A stretch of DNA of 64,000 nt from contig NZ_CP048117.1 of assembly GCF_000469135.2 (NCBI RefSeq), positions 2,083,501 to 2,147,500 of the forward strand. The letters are read 5' to 3'. Of this stretch, positions 1 to 8,474 are shown piece after piece. The stretch's first letter is position 1. Each line of letters begins with the position of its first letter. The translations under genes were made by a program, and so were the position numbers. The stretch is from Bacillus sp. SB49 (GTDB lineage: Bacteria; Bacillota; Bacilli; Bacillales; Halobacillaceae). The notes beneath the pieces were generated by a model. The model was not told the DNA's origin. It made no database searches and worked only from the letters and a program-made list of their open reading frames with translations.

Positions 1-503
1 ACATCTTCCGGCAGAGAAAGCACCACAGGCCCCGGTCTTCCTGTCCTTGCAATCCGGAATGCTCTTTGTACAAGTTCCGCTGTCCTTGGAGGCTCACGTA
101 TTTCAGCCACCCATTTTGAAATCGGACGCAAAAAAGCCTCAAGATCCACTTCCTGAAAGCCTTCACGGCCACGAAAACCTGAGTGTACCTGACCAAGCAA
201 AACGACCATTGGTGTAGAATCCTGGTACGCGGTGTGAACCCCAATGGTTAAGTTCGATGCCCCGACCCCTCTCGTAGCCAGAACCACCCCGGGTTTTCCG
301 CTTGCCTTGGCATAACCTTCTGCCATGAAGGATGCTCCACCTTCATGTCTCGCAGAGATTAGCTCGATATTCTGCCTCTTCTTTATGGCGTCCATCACAG
401 GAAGGTAACTCTCTCCGGGAACGCAAAACACTTTGGATATTTTCTCCCTGTTTAGACATTCAACGATGGCCTCTGCGCTTGTCATTGTTTTTTCTTCTTT
501 CAT
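1..503 (-). CDS. TPP-dependent enzyme, acetolactate synthase-like (3' part outside window)
   Basis: This is the N-terminal half (about 167 residues) of a thiamine-pyrophosphate enzyme; the gene runs off the left edge. The pyrimidine-binding domain is clear: a VPGES loop near residue 29, the catalytic Glu in ARHEGGASFMAEGYA near residue 54, then GASNLTIGVHTAYQD and GRPGPVVLSLPEDV. This is the fold of acetolactate synthase, glyoxylate carboligase and related decarboxylases; the substrate cannot be read from this fragment. The ATG at 501-503 overlaps the TGA of the upstream aminotransferase in an ATGA, so the two are translationally coupled. A purine-rich site (GGAAGGGGGGAT) lies just before the start. 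Family is sure, specificity unknown. Confidence 0.85.
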   Translation of the reverse strand, partial: MKEEKTMTSAEAIVECLNREKISKVFCVPGESYLPVMDAIKKRQNIELISARHEGGASFMAEGYAKASGKPGVVLATRGVGASNLTIGVHTAYQDSTPMVVLLGQVHSGFRGREGFQEVDLEAFLRPISKWVAEIREPPRTAELVQRAFRIARTGRPGPVVLSLPED

Positions 504-1675
504 ACAGATCCCCCCTTCCTCGCTTTCTTCATACGAATGACCGCTTGTTCCAGCCTATCTAAAGGAACAGACAAACTGATCCTTACATACCCTTCTCCAC
601 CTTCGCCGAAAGCCGTGCCAGGGGTAATAATGACTCCCGCATTGTCGAGCATCTTCTCACAAAACTCTGCAGATGTTTCTCCCGCCGGTACCTTTGCCCA
701 TATAAACAGCGTTCCCTTCGGTTTCAAAGCTCTCATATCTAGAGATTCTAAAGCACCCATCATCATCTCCAAACGTTTTTCATAGATGCAGTTGTTCTTT
801 ATAACTTCCGATAGATCACTTTGAAGCGCAGTTGCCGCTGCCTTCTGAATCGGGAGGAACTGACCAGTGTCTTTATTGCTCTTTACTACCGACAACGCCT
901 GGATCAATCGAGCGTTACCTACGACATATCCGATCCTCCACCCCGACATGTTGAAACTCTTTGACAGAGAACCGAACTCGACCGCGACTTCTTTCGCTCC
1001 TTCTACCTGAAGAATGCTTGGTGCACGATAGCTTCCGAAAGTAACCAGGTCATAGGCGGCATCTTGAATTAGAAAGATTCCTTTATTACGCGCAAAGGTT
1101 ACAGCTTGCTCGAATGTTTTCCGTTCCACGGTTGCTCCGGTAGGGTTGTTTGGATAGTTCATGAGCATCAGTTTTAATCGCTGGTCCTCCTGACCAAGGA
1201 GCCTTTCAAAAAGGGGCTTGTACCCGCTCTCCTCATACAGCCGGTATTTAATCCCTACACCATGAGCCAAGTGAATGGCGGATTGATAAACAGGATACCC
1301 GGGATCCGGCATAAGGACACCGTCTCCCGGGTCGATGACGGCTTCCAGCATATGGGCCAACCCTTCCTTGGAACCAATCAGGGCAAGCACTTCCGTTTCC
1401 GGATCCAATTGAACATCATAGCGTTTCTCATAGAAATCAGCGACCGCTTGTCTAAACTCTTCGCAGCCGCTGTATGGAGAATATTTGTGATTCGCCGGTT
1501 TGTGGACTTCATCCACCAACCGGTCGATGATGAATGGAGGCGTCGGCAGGTCCGGAGCCCCTATTCCAAGATCAATCACGTCTATCCCCTGCGCCTGAAG
1601 CGCCTGCTTCTTCTTTTGAAAAATAGAAAATAAATAGGTAGGTAAACGATCCACTAACTTCGAGCTATGCATCAT
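500..1675 (-). CDS. PLP-dependent class I/II aminotransferase
   Basis: A fold-type I aminotransferase of about 391 residues, similar in style to LL-diaminopimelate and aspartate aminotransferase-like proteins. The cofactor motifs are present: NYPNNPTGA (substrate and PLP contacts), DAAYDLVTFG, and the Schiff-base lysine in GSLSKSFNMSGWRIGY, with a C-terminal RISLSVP. I start it at the ATG at 1675 because GGAGG sits about ten bases upstream; an ATG at 1702 is in frame but has no ribosome site. It overlaps the next gene, a TPP enzyme, by 4 bp. Transaminase followed by a 2-oxo-acid-type TPP enzyme suggests a degradation route in which the amino donor becomes a 2-oxo acid that is then decarboxylated or ligated; that route is inference. 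Confidence 0.85.
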   Translation of the reverse strand: MMHSSKLVDRLPTYLFSIFQKKKQALQAQGIDVIDLGIGAPDLPTPPFIIDRLVDEVHKPANHKYSPYSGCEEFRQAVADFYEKRYDVQLDPETEVLALIGSKEGLAHMLEAVIDPGDGVLMPDPGYPVYQSAIHLAHGVGIKYRLYEESGYKPLFERLLGQEDQRLKLMLMNYPNNPTGATVERKTFEQAVTFARNKGIFLIQDAAYDLVTFGSYRAPSILQVEGAKEVAVEFGSLSKSFNMSGWRIGYVVGNARLIQALSVVKSNKDTGQFLPIQKAAATALQSDLSEVIKNNCIYEKRLEMMMGALESLDMRALKPKGTLFIWAKVPAGETSAEFCEKMLDNAGVIITPGTAFGEGGEGYVRISLSVPLDRLEQAVIRMKKARKGGSV

Positions 1676-1864
1676 ACCATTCAAACCTCCAAGCGGAACC
1701 ATAATTGATCAAATGAACTGCCCACTATCTCATTCTATGGTCTGCCGTTCTGATTCATGATCATTGATTTTAAGAATCATAAATAATAGGGGACCGGCAT
1801 AAATTAAAGTGTACATCCGGACAACTTCCCTCCCTTGTTTCAAGAAATGATCATGTTGTTCCCA

Positions 1865-1903
1865 AGCCAGTCGGATTCATACTTCGTATGGGTTCTTCTG
1901 GCT
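1865..1903 (+). promoter_or_regulatory. 18-bp dyad in the CoA-transferase upstream region
   Basis: The arms 1865-1882 and 1886-1903 pair over 18 positions with two mismatches and some G-U pairs, around a TTC loop. A TTTT run follows. A TATAAT at about 1924-1929 lies downstream, so the dyad could be a DNA operator over the -35 region, or, if transcription starts further up, an RNA hairpin. No similar element was seen elsewhere in the window. Confidence 0.45.
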
Positions 1904-1955
1904 TTTCCCATGAGGGTACGCCCATATAATCCCAATCCAGATAGGATGTGGTGGT

Positions 1956-3143
1956 ATGACAACCGCACTAAGCGGCATACGTGTGTTGGATTTATCGAGA
2001 GTCCTTGCCGGTCCCTACTGCTCTATGATCCTAGGAGATCTAGGGGCGGAAGTAATCAAAGTGGAAGCGCCCGGTGGAAGTGATGACACGAGGACTTGGG
2101 GACCGCCGTTCCAACAGGGGGTCAGCGCTTATTATCTCTGTGCAAACAGGAACAAAAAAAGCTTAACTGTTGACTTGAAAACAGCCGAAGGACAAGCAAT
2201 CATACGGGAGCTGGCGAGCCGGAGTGATGTTCTTCTCCACAATTTCAAAACCGGTTCGATGGAAAAATTCGGACTGGACTATGAGAGTATGAGCGAGCTT
2301 CATCCCGCTCTCATCTATTGTTCCATTACAGGTTTTGGAGAAACCGGTCCCTACAGCCATTTACCAGGATATGACTTTATCATCCAAGCCATGAGCGGAT
2401 TGATGGCCGTTACAGGTACGCCTCAGTCCGGCCCTCAAAAAACAGGTGTTGCAATTTCCGATATTCTCACAGGTCTGTACGCAGCTATTGGAATTCAGGC
2501 AGCGCTGCTCGAGAGGCAACACACCAATAAAGGGCAGAAAATAGACTTATCCCTGCTCGACTCAGCGGTCAGTGCTTTAGTGAATATCGGAAGCAATTTT
2601 CTGATGACAGGAGAAGAACCGACCCGCATGGGAAATCATCATGCAAACATAGCCCCCTACCAGATGTTCAAAACAAAAGACGGGGAGGTTATAGTTGCAG
2701 TCGGTAATGACAGGCAGTTTTATCATTTTTGCAATGCTGTCCAAAAGCCGGAACTCTCCGAAGATCCCCGTTTCTGCACGAATGCTGTCCGGGTTAAGAA
2801 CAGGGAAGAGTTGACCGCTATTCTGCAAAAAACTATGGAGGAGAAAAAAACAGCCTATTGGTTGAAAATATGCCGGGATTCTCAAATACCAATAGGACCT
2901 GTTCATACGCTTACCGACGTTGTGCAGGATGAACAGCTGATGGCAAGGGATATGTTCGTGACTGCGAACCATCCGGCGGCAGGCCCCATTCGGATGGTCG
3001 GAAGCCCGCTGAAGTTATCCGGATCATCCTTCCGTGTCAACCATGCCCCGCCAGAACCCGGGGAACATACAATAGAAATTTTAAACATGCTTGGTTACAG
3101 CAGAGAAATTATCGATGAATGGAAAAAAAAGCGCATCATATAA
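1956..3143 (+). CDS. CaiB/BaiF family (family III) CoA-transferase
   Basis: A 395-residue family III CoA-transferase, full length for the family. The N-terminus has the signature GIRVLDLSRVLAGPYC and LGDLGAEVIKVE; the catalytic aspartate that forms the mixed anhydride is Asp169 in GVAISDILTG, the same position as in formyl-CoA transferase. It would move CoA from a donor such as succinyl-CoA to a carboxylic acid. The next gene, 12 bp downstream with AAGGAGG between them, is an acyl-CoA dehydrogenase with glutaryl-CoA-dehydrogenase-like motifs, so glutarate or another dicarboxylate is a reasonable guess for the acid. Family is certain, substrate inferred from the neighbour. Confidence 0.9.
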   Translation: MTTALSGIRVLDLSRVLAGPYCSMILGDLGAEVIKVEAPGGSDDTRTWGPPFQQGVSAYYLCANRNKKSLTVDLKTAEGQAIIRELASRSDVLLHNFKTGSMEKFGLDYESMSELHPALIYCSITGFGETGPYSHLPGYDFIIQAMSGLMAVTGTPQSGPQKTGVAISDILTGLYAAIGIQAALLERQHTNKGQKIDLSLLDSAVSALVNIGSNFLMTGEEPTRMGNHHANIAPYQMFKTKDGEVIVAVGNDRQFYHFCNAVQKPELSEDPRFCTNAVRVKNREELTAILQKTMEEKKTAYWLKICRDSQIPIGPVHTLTDVVQDEQLMARDMFVTANHPAAGPIRMVGSPLKLSGSSFRVNHAPPEPGEHTIEILNMLGYSREIIDEWKKKRII

Positions 3144-3155
3144 GGAGGCTTACTA

Positions 3156-4349
3156 ATGAATTTCGACTATAGTGATGAACAGGTAATGCTGAAAAAAACA
3201 GTAAGGGATTTTGTAGATAAGGAAGTTATGCCTTACATTCAGGAATGGGATGCGAGAGGATTTATAGATGCCGGTATCTATAAAAAACTTGCGGATTTAG
3301 GTTTAATGGGGGTATGCATCCCGGAAGAGTACGGCGGGAGCGGCATGGATTATAATGCGCTGGCCATCGTCTGCGAAGAACTCGAACGTGGAGACACGGC
3401 ATTTAGAACAGCTGTTTCCGTACATACCGGACTCAACAGCATGTCGCTGCTCCAATGGGGGAATGACATACAGAAAAAGAAATACCTCATCCCACAGGCG
3501 AAAGGCGAGAAAATAGGGGCATTCGGCTTGACGGAACCGGGAGCAGGATCGGACGTGGCTGCCCTTCAAACGACCGCGCATAAGAATGGGGATCACTATA
3601 TTTTAAACGGTCAGAAGACGTGGATATCCCTATGTGATACGGCTGATCACTTTCTTGTTTTCGCCTACACAGATAAAAGCAAAAAACATCATGGGATATC
3701 TGCGTTTATTGTGGAGAGGACGTGGGAAGGTTTCTCTTCCAAAGCGATTAAAGGAAAACTGGGGATACGGGCTGGAAATACAGGCGAGTTGTTTTTTGAT
3801 GGCGTCCGAGTTCCAAAAGAGAACCTGCTAGGTAAAGAGGGAGATGGTTTCAAAATAGCCATGGCTTCCCTTGATAACGGCAGATTCACTGTGGCAGCCG
3901 GAGCTTGCGGGCAAATCATGGCATGCCTCGAAGCAAGTGTTCAATACTGCAAGGACAGAAAGACGTTTGGTAAAGAAATAGGAAGACACCAGCTCGTTCA
4001 GCAAATGATCGCCAGGATGGAAGCAGGTCTTCAGATGAGCCGATTACTCGTCTATAAGGCAGGAGAACTAAAAAACAAAGGTGTTCGAAATACCAGGGAA
4101 ACCTCCCTCGCCAAATGGCAGGCCTGTGACTTCGCAAATGCTGCTGCCGACGATGCCGTTCAAATCCACGGAGCGTACGGCTACTCCGGTGAATATCCAG
4201 TAGAGCGGTATTTAAGGAATTCGAAGGCCCCTGTCATTTATGAGGGAACGAGGGAAATCCATACGATCATGCAGGCGGAATACGTCCTTGGTTACAGGAA
4301 GGATAAGCCGCTTCATAACAACCTCCCTCCCTATGAACCTAAGATTTGA
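3156..4349 (+). CDS. Acyl-CoA dehydrogenase, glutaryl-CoA dehydrogenase-like
   Basis: A 397-residue FAD flavoprotein oxidising an acyl-CoA at the alpha-beta bond. Visible family signatures are GAFGLTEPGAGSD and the C-terminal VQIHGAYGYSGEYPVERY. The catalytic base is the Glu of YEGTREIHTI at about residue 363, the position used by glutaryl-CoA and short-chain enzymes. RTAVSVHTGLNSM resembles the Arg-containing segment that binds the distal carboxylate in glutaryl-CoA dehydrogenase. Together with the CoA-transferase just upstream this makes a two-gene acid-activation and oxidation operon. Its stop lies 2 bp from the end of the convergent uvsE gene. Acyl-CoA dehydrogenase is sure; glutaryl specificity is a moderate inference. 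Confidence 0.9.
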   Translation: MNFDYSDEQVMLKKTVRDFVDKEVMPYIQEWDARGFIDAGIYKKLADLGLMGVCIPEEYGGSGMDYNALAIVCEELERGDTAFRTAVSVHTGLNSMSLLQWGNDIQKKKYLIPQAKGEKIGAFGLTEPGAGSDVAALQTTAHKNGDHYILNGQKTWISLCDTADHFLVFAYTDKSKKHHGISAFIVERTWEGFSSKAIKGKLGIRAGNTGELFFDGVRVPKENLLGKEGDGFKIAMASLDNGRFTVAAGACGQIMACLEASVQYCKDRKTFGKEIGRHQLVQQMIARMEAGLQMSRLLVYKAGELKNKGVRNTRETSLAKWQACDFANAAADDAVQIHGAYGYSGEYPVERYLRNSKAPVIYEGTREIHTIMQAEYVLGYRKDKPLHNNLPPYEPKI

Positions 4350-4351
4350 AG

Positions 4352-5329
4352 CTAAACACCTGTTCCTTTCCAACGAAAAGTGGAAGGTGTTTCAATAAGG
4401 ATATTGGGATGAGTCTGTAATTCCCTCATCAGCTTTTTCAGCGCCTGATCCTTTTGTTTCGCCTCAATCATACAGTCTATCATCGAAGTCGACCCATCTA
4501 CATTTTTTATAAAATTTAAGAACATGTCCCTATCAATGAAATCAGCATGGCTGTTAAAAGCTTTTTCACTTTTCGGACTGGATATATGCATTTTAACTGG
4601 AAGCTGGGATCCCCGCCACGTGTCGATCACCCTCGACCAGTGTGACGTCCAATCTTCCCCATCGTTATTAGCCAAATGATGGTGAAGGTCAAACACTTGA
4701 GGGATACCCAGCTTTTCGCATATATACAAACAATCGGAAAGAGTGAAGGAAGTATCATCGTTCTCAATCATCACAAGCTTCTGCAGTCCGCTCGGTACAT
4801 GCGCCCATTGGTCAAGGAACCTTTCCAGAGACTTTTCTTTATCCCCATACTTTCCTCCCAGATGAAGTACACAGCGGTGCATAGGATCGATCCCCATGTA
4901 GTGAAGCAGCAGGTAATGGTGCTTTAATACTTCCATGGAATTACGAAAGACATCCTCACTCGGAGAGTTAAGAACGACGAAATGATCTGGATGAAAGTCT
5001 ACGCGCATCGCATGTGAAATGGCATAGTCTCCAAGCATGTTAAGCTCTTTCTTAATAGAGGAGATATAATCCCAGTCGGTCAGTTCTTTATGAGTAGCAA
5101 GGGGAACAAGTCGTGAACTGAACCGGAAAAATTCAATTTGTTCCACGAGGTTATGTTTTAAGATACGCAGACAATTATGAATGTTAGATACAGCGATGCT
5201 TTCAAGCTTTCTTAACGCTGCTTCCCGGTCTTTCATCCCAGAAAATCGCTTGAAGGTTAACGTCTGTGACGGTGAAGCATTTTCAAGCTCCAGGCTCATT
5301 GCTACGTATCCCAGTCTAAATAAAGTCAT
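4352..5329 (-). CDS. uvsE: UV damage endonuclease UvsE
   Basis: A 325-residue UvdE-family TIM-barrel endonuclease that nicks 5' of UV photoproducts and other distorting lesions, starting an alternative excision repair pathway. The family pattern is present: LGYVAMSLE at the N-terminus, SSRLVPLATH, SHAMRVDFHPDHFVVLNSP, LVMIENDD, VFDLHHHLAN and MHISSP, which carry the metal-binding His, Glu and Asp residues. GAAGGAGA precedes the ATG. The 3' end carries an imperfect hairpin (about 4354-4394) that could slow transcription from the convergent acyl-CoA dehydrogenase gene; no clean terminator separates the two. Identification is firm. Confidence 0.93.
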   Translation of the reverse strand: MTLFRLGYVAMSLELENASPSQTLTFKRFSGMKDREAALRKLESIAVSNIHNCLRILKHNLVEQIEFFRFSSRLVPLATHKELTDWDYISSIKKELNMLGDYAISHAMRVDFHPDHFVVLNSPSEDVFRNSMEVLKHHYLLLHYMGIDPMHRCVLHLGGKYGDKEKSLERFLDQWAHVPSGLQKLVMIENDDTSFTLSDCLYICEKLGIPQVFDLHHHLANNDGEDWTSHWSRVIDTWRGSQLPVKMHISSPKSEKAFNSHADFIDRDMFLNFIKNVDGSTSMIDCMIEAKQKDQALKKLMRELQTHPNILIETPSTFRWKGTGV

Positions 5330-5579
5330 GATTTTCTCCTTCTTTTTCGTTAGTTTGGGGTGAAATCACAATTTCATGTACTTTAAATATTGAAACTTCA
5401 GCACGCGGTAAACCTGCCCCCAGCCAATCCAAACTTCGATAAGGGTGCATAAGAAAGAGCCGGCAGTATCCAAATTCCTTTTTCCCAATAAAAACCTGCG
5501 CCTAGGACGGCAAGGTACGCCATTCCATAAAAATACAAAATAAATGCTGCAATATTTTTTTATTTTTTTAAAAAACAGG

Positions 5580-5880
5580 GTGGGGAGAGGTTTATGTCAC
5601 ATTGCTTCAGGGTATATACTCACTAAGACCATTGAAGAGGCTCAACCATTGCGAGTTCGTTTCCCAAGGAACGAATCATTGGCGGATAAAGGGAACATCT
5701 CCCGTGTATGGGTATAGGCAGAGCCCTGATGAAGCCGAACAGGAAGTGGAAAGAGTCATTACACGCTTGAAGGGAAAAAGCACAACAGGAAACGGATTCA
5801 CAAGCAAGAATCCTTCCGATCAGCTTTTCACCACAGGATCGCGAACGATTCTGAAATGGTTGGGTCCCTTCAGTGGTCTA
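5580..5880 (+). pseudogene. Possible frameshifted small gene
   Basis: GGGGAGAGG at 5582-5590 looks like a ribosome site. One frame from GTG 5580 reads ...ILTKTIEEAQPLRVRF...NISRVWV then stops near 5735; the adjacent frame continues with YRQSPDEAEQEVERVITRLK and runs into the terminator hairpin. Joined across the shift the text is plausible as one protein of roughly 100 residues, charged and helical at the end. I do not recognise the family. It may equally be chance, or an untranslated RNA ending in the terminator at 5881-5909. The intact reading from TTG 5602 reads through the terminator, which argues against it. Confidence 0.25.
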
Positions 5881-5909
5881 AAAAAACCCGGCATAACTGC
5901 CGGGTTTTT
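5881..5909. terminator. Bidirectional intrinsic terminator
   Basis: CCCGGCA (5887-5893) and TGCCGGG (5898-5904) form a perfect 7-bp stem flanked by six A on the left and five T on the right. It can end transcription from either side, including the SRPBCC gene at 5923. Confidence 0.85.
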
Positions 5910-5922
5910 CATTACTCACTCA

Positions 5923-6387
5923 TCATTCCAATTGTCTTCTCAAAGCAATCTCCGCGAGAGCCTCTGCTCTTTCCATCAATAACCGTCGCATATACCTTTT
6001 CAAAAAAAGCACATCGGCAAGCTTACCTATCCATCCGAACGGCGCTTCATATTCAAATACATCCGTCATGATTGTACCGCCGCTTTGTGTATTCTGGAAT
6101 CGGTGTGTATGTGTAAAAGAATGAAATGCGCCTTCCAGCATTTGGTCCGTGAAATTCCACGGCTCGTTCAATTCAGTAATCTGAGCGGTCAATGACTGCC
6201 AAACACCAAGGTGCTTGGCTCTCCACGTTACCTGATCTCCAAGCCCCATAATGCCGCTGGTCACTCCACTGATTGCACTCTCCCGGCTCTTCTTCGTTGT
6301 TTCTGTATGTACATCTACATTCCTGGCCATATTAAAGCAAATCTCCACAGGTGCGTGGATGTACTGATGATGTATAAGAACGGGCAT
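5923..6387 (-). CDS. SRPBCC (START-like) family protein
   Basis: A 154-residue protein of the polyketide-cyclase/START-like fold, of the type often labelled cell division inhibitor-like. The pattern is a first strand with IHAPVEICFNMARNVDVH, a middle GDQVTWRAKHLGVWQSLTAQI, a long strand FTDQMLEGAFHSFTHTHRFQ and a C-terminal helix of Arg and Leu. The fold makes a pocket for a hydrophobic ligand; ligand and role are unknown. GGGGGAG precedes the ATG by about eight bases. It stands alone between a terminator and the sortase gene. Confidence 0.75.
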   Translation of the reverse strand: MPVLIHHQYIHAPVEICFNMARNVDVHTETTKKSRESAISGVTSGIMGLGDQVTWRAKHLGVWQSLTAQITELNEPWNFTDQMLEGAFHSFTHTHRFQNTQSGGTIMTDVFEYEAPFGWIGKLADVLFLKRYMRRLLMERAEALAEIALRRQLE

Positions 6388-6413
6388 CTATTCTTCTCCC
6401 CCATAAAAAACCA

Positions 6414-7043
6414 TTATTCTATTTTATTCACACTTTCGAGAGTCGCCTCAATAATATACCTGTCCGGGGCGTCTCCAACGAATTCAAAGGGATAACAAGT
6501 AGTAAGCGTCAGGACAGGTTCATCCTTATCAACAATGACAGTGCGATCTTTTGCATCGGTGACCCAAGTCTTGGCCACGCTGTATTCGTATCGCTTGTTT
6601 TGGAATTCCACAAATATACTGTCTCCTTCCTCCACTTCACCAAGCCCCGTAAAAACAGTCTCTCTATGGCCGCTCAAAACCGTATGGCGTTGTTCTTTAG
6701 GAGTCGTTGTCCATTGACTAACATACATTCCTACCCCTCTTTTCAAGGATTCTTCATCGGCTCCCCAATAAACTTTGAACCCTTTCTCCAGCTTGGGAAT
6801 GATCACTCTCCCCACTTCATCCCCTTGCTTAAACGTCTCCAGATCTTCCGTATAAACAGGAGGTTTTTCTTTCCTCTCGATTGTTTGTTTTTCCATAGAT
6901 GGAGCATCTTTGACCTGATCCCATTGCTCAATTTCCTCCAGTGGTACTTCTTCCACCGCCTGGATCGAGCTCCACCACTGGAAGCCGAAAAAGAATGCTA
7001 TGACAATTCCGGCAGCCATTACAGCAGCAAGTATCTTATTCAA
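6414..7043 (-). CDS. Class D sortase
   Basis: A membrane-anchored transpeptidase of 209 residues that attaches a surface protein to the cell wall. With the TTG start at 7043 (AAGGAG seven bases upstream) the protein opens with a signal-anchor helix, residues 3-23, followed by an acidic stalk. The catalytic triad is visible: His126 in LSGHRETVF, Cys183 in TLTTCYPF and Arg195 in DAPDRYII. Longer in-frame starts at 7061 or 7139 lack a ribosome site. The gene directly upstream encodes a secreted protein ending in an MPDTA sorting signal, close to the LPDTA/LPNTA sites class D enzymes use, so it is very likely the substrate. Confident on class. Confidence 0.88.
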   Translation of the reverse strand: MNKILAAVMAAGIVIAFFFGFQWWSSIQAVEEVPLEEIEQWDQVKDAPSMEKQTIERKEKPPVYTEDLETFKQGDEVGRVIIPKLEKGFKVYWGADEESLKRGVGMYVSQWTTTPKEQRHTVLSGHRETVFTGLGEVEEGDSIFVEFQNKRYEYSVAKTWVTDAKDRTVIVDKDEPVLTLTTCYPFEFVGDAPDRYIIEATLESVNKIE

Positions 7044-7104
7044 AAGTCGATCTCCTTCCATTATGTATAGAGGGGAAACCGACAAACCGGTCTCCCCTTC
7101 CATA

Positions 7105-7995
7105 TTAAGCGTTCTGTTTTCTTCTAAACACCAACACACCGCCTGCAGTTAAAGCAAGAATAGCTCCAAGAAGCGTAAACGCTGGTTCGGATGTAGCCGT
7201 ATCCGGCATTTCCCCGCCCGCTGCCTCCAAAGGCTCCGCTCCGTTTATTACTTCCTGTGGTATTTCTACGGTCCCGACATTGTTAAACTCGCTGACCGTT
7301 GTTTTAGATGACTGGGAAATATTCATCGTTTGGCCTTCCATGGAAAGGCTCATATCGATCATCATATCCACACTGGTTAAATAATGGTTTTCTTTATCTA
7401 CAGTTATTTTATAGGACACATCATTGATTGTCATCTGATCCTGCAGTTGTTCCATCATTTTCTGCATTTCCCCGCTGTCTTCTCCGGAAGACATATTGGA
7501 CTCCATCATCTTCATGGACATTTCCAAAAGTTCTTGTCCATCTCCTTCATAAGTTAAAACATAGCCATCATCCGACTCTTCCACACTCATGTCTTTAGCA
7601 AGGCCGGCCGCCTGATCCACCTGCGCTTGTGCCATCATCGCATTCTTGATCATGGTACCATCCGTTACTTTAACCCATCCTTCTCCAGGAATTTCTGTAA
7701 AATAACCCTCTTCCGATAGATAGGATTCGATCGTCTCCCCATCAAGCATAGTCTGAATATGCATGACTAACGGATTGTTTTGAACATCCGCCGACATTTC
7801 TGTCTTAACGGCTTCTTCGCTTGAACCATCCGTCATTTCCGATACGGTATGGATTTTGTAACTATCAAGTTCCATCATAGCCTTATTGGATTTCTTCAGA
7901 ATCTCCTCTGCTTCCATCTCCTCTGCGGATATCTGCATCGGTAATACGAACAAAACCACCAAAATCAACGACAGACTTACCCATTTTTTCGCCAT
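7105..7995 (-). CDS. Cell-wall-anchored DUF6612-like surface protein
   Basis: A 296-residue exported protein. It has a signal peptide (LILVVLFVLPMQISAEE), a body that resembles the LolA/LppX-like DUF6612 lipid-carrier fold (repeated beta strands such as YKIHTVSEMT, NHYLTSVDMMIDMSLSMEGQ), and a Met-rich helical segment near residues 165-190. The C-terminus is a complete sorting signal: MPDTA at 263, a hydrophobic span, then RRK. It lies 61 bp upstream of the class D sortase in the same orientation. GGGGAG precedes the ATG. The sorting signal is seen directly; the DUF6612 assignment is from pattern memory, and the ligand is unknown. Confidence 0.75.
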   Translation of the reverse strand: MAKKWVSLSLILVVLFVLPMQISAEEMEAEEILKKSNKAMMELDSYKIHTVSEMTDGSSEEAVKTEMSADVQNNPLVMHIQTMLDGETIESYLSEEGYFTEIPGEGWVKVTDGTMIKNAMMAQAQVDQAAGLAKDMSVEESDDGYVLTYEGDGQELLEMSMKMMESNMSSGEDSGEMQKMMEQLQDQMTINDVSYKITVDKENHYLTSVDMMIDMSLSMEGQTMNISQSSKTTVSEFNNVGTVEIPQEVINGAEPLEAAGGEMPDTATSEPAFTLLGAILALTAGGVLVFRRKQNA

Positions 7996-8259
7996 CCAAA
8001 CACTCCCCTATCAAATTTGGTGAAAGAGCAGCAGTCATTATGTATGTAAGGGACAAAAGATGCATCCACTTTCCCCACCAAAGTCCCTATTTCCTTATTA
8101 TTACATCATTAAACATTTTTAGGTGATAGAATGACAAAAAAAACGAAAAACATCGAAATTTCCGCATATTAAAACTTGACTCTGCAATTATTACGTTTAG
8201 TTCTATGAAATCGTGGGAATTGATATCTTCAGATATGAATGAGACGGGAGTTCTGCCGA

Positions 8260-8463
8260 ATGGAGGATCAACTAACATTAGATAATACAGAAATATTGCT
8301 GCTGGAAAGAGATAAGCATTCCTTGCGATGCCTGAAACAAAAAACACAGGATTCCTCTCACCTGTCGATACTCAATTCGCAGATTAATCTATTAGAGGAA
8401 GCCTTATACTTATCTAAGAAGCAAGCCACACAAAAGCGCCGTACTAAAGAAAAATCGGTATAA
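8260..8463 (+). CDS. Small hypothetical coiled-coil protein
   Basis: A 67-residue cytoplasmic protein with no family I recognise. It is polar and predicted helical: heptad-like Leu spacing in EILLLERDKHSLRCLKQ and ILNSQINLLEEALYLSKKQ, then a basic tail KKQATQKRRTKEK. I chose the ATG at 8260 because GGGAG lies nine bases upstream; an in-frame ATG at 8239 has none. It converges with the DUF421 gene 11 bp away. Confidence 0.5.
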   Translation: MEDQLTLDNTEILLLERDKHSLRCLKQKTQDSSHLSILNSQINLLEEALYLSKKQATQKRRTKEKSV

Positions 8464-8474
8464 CAGACTGATTT

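Larger units (their letters stand above)
5330..5922. other. Intergenic stretch with possible gene remnant
   Basis: About 590 bp between uvsE and the SRPBCC gene. The first 250 bp, next to the uvsE start, are AT-rich and hold a poly-T/A tract near 5552-5576; I see no gene there. From about 5580 there is a region that reads like protein in two frames (separate entry), and it ends in a clear hairpin terminator at 5881-5909. Confidence 0.6.

Noticed and set aside
5602-5982. A 126-codon open frame from TTG 5602
   Set aside because: It reads straight through a strong hairpin terminator into the end of the SRPBCC gene; only its first part is kept, as a possible frameshifted remnant.
8131-8172. A 13-codon peptide with AGGTGAT before its ATG
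   Set aside because: Too short and too AT-rich to support without conservation data.
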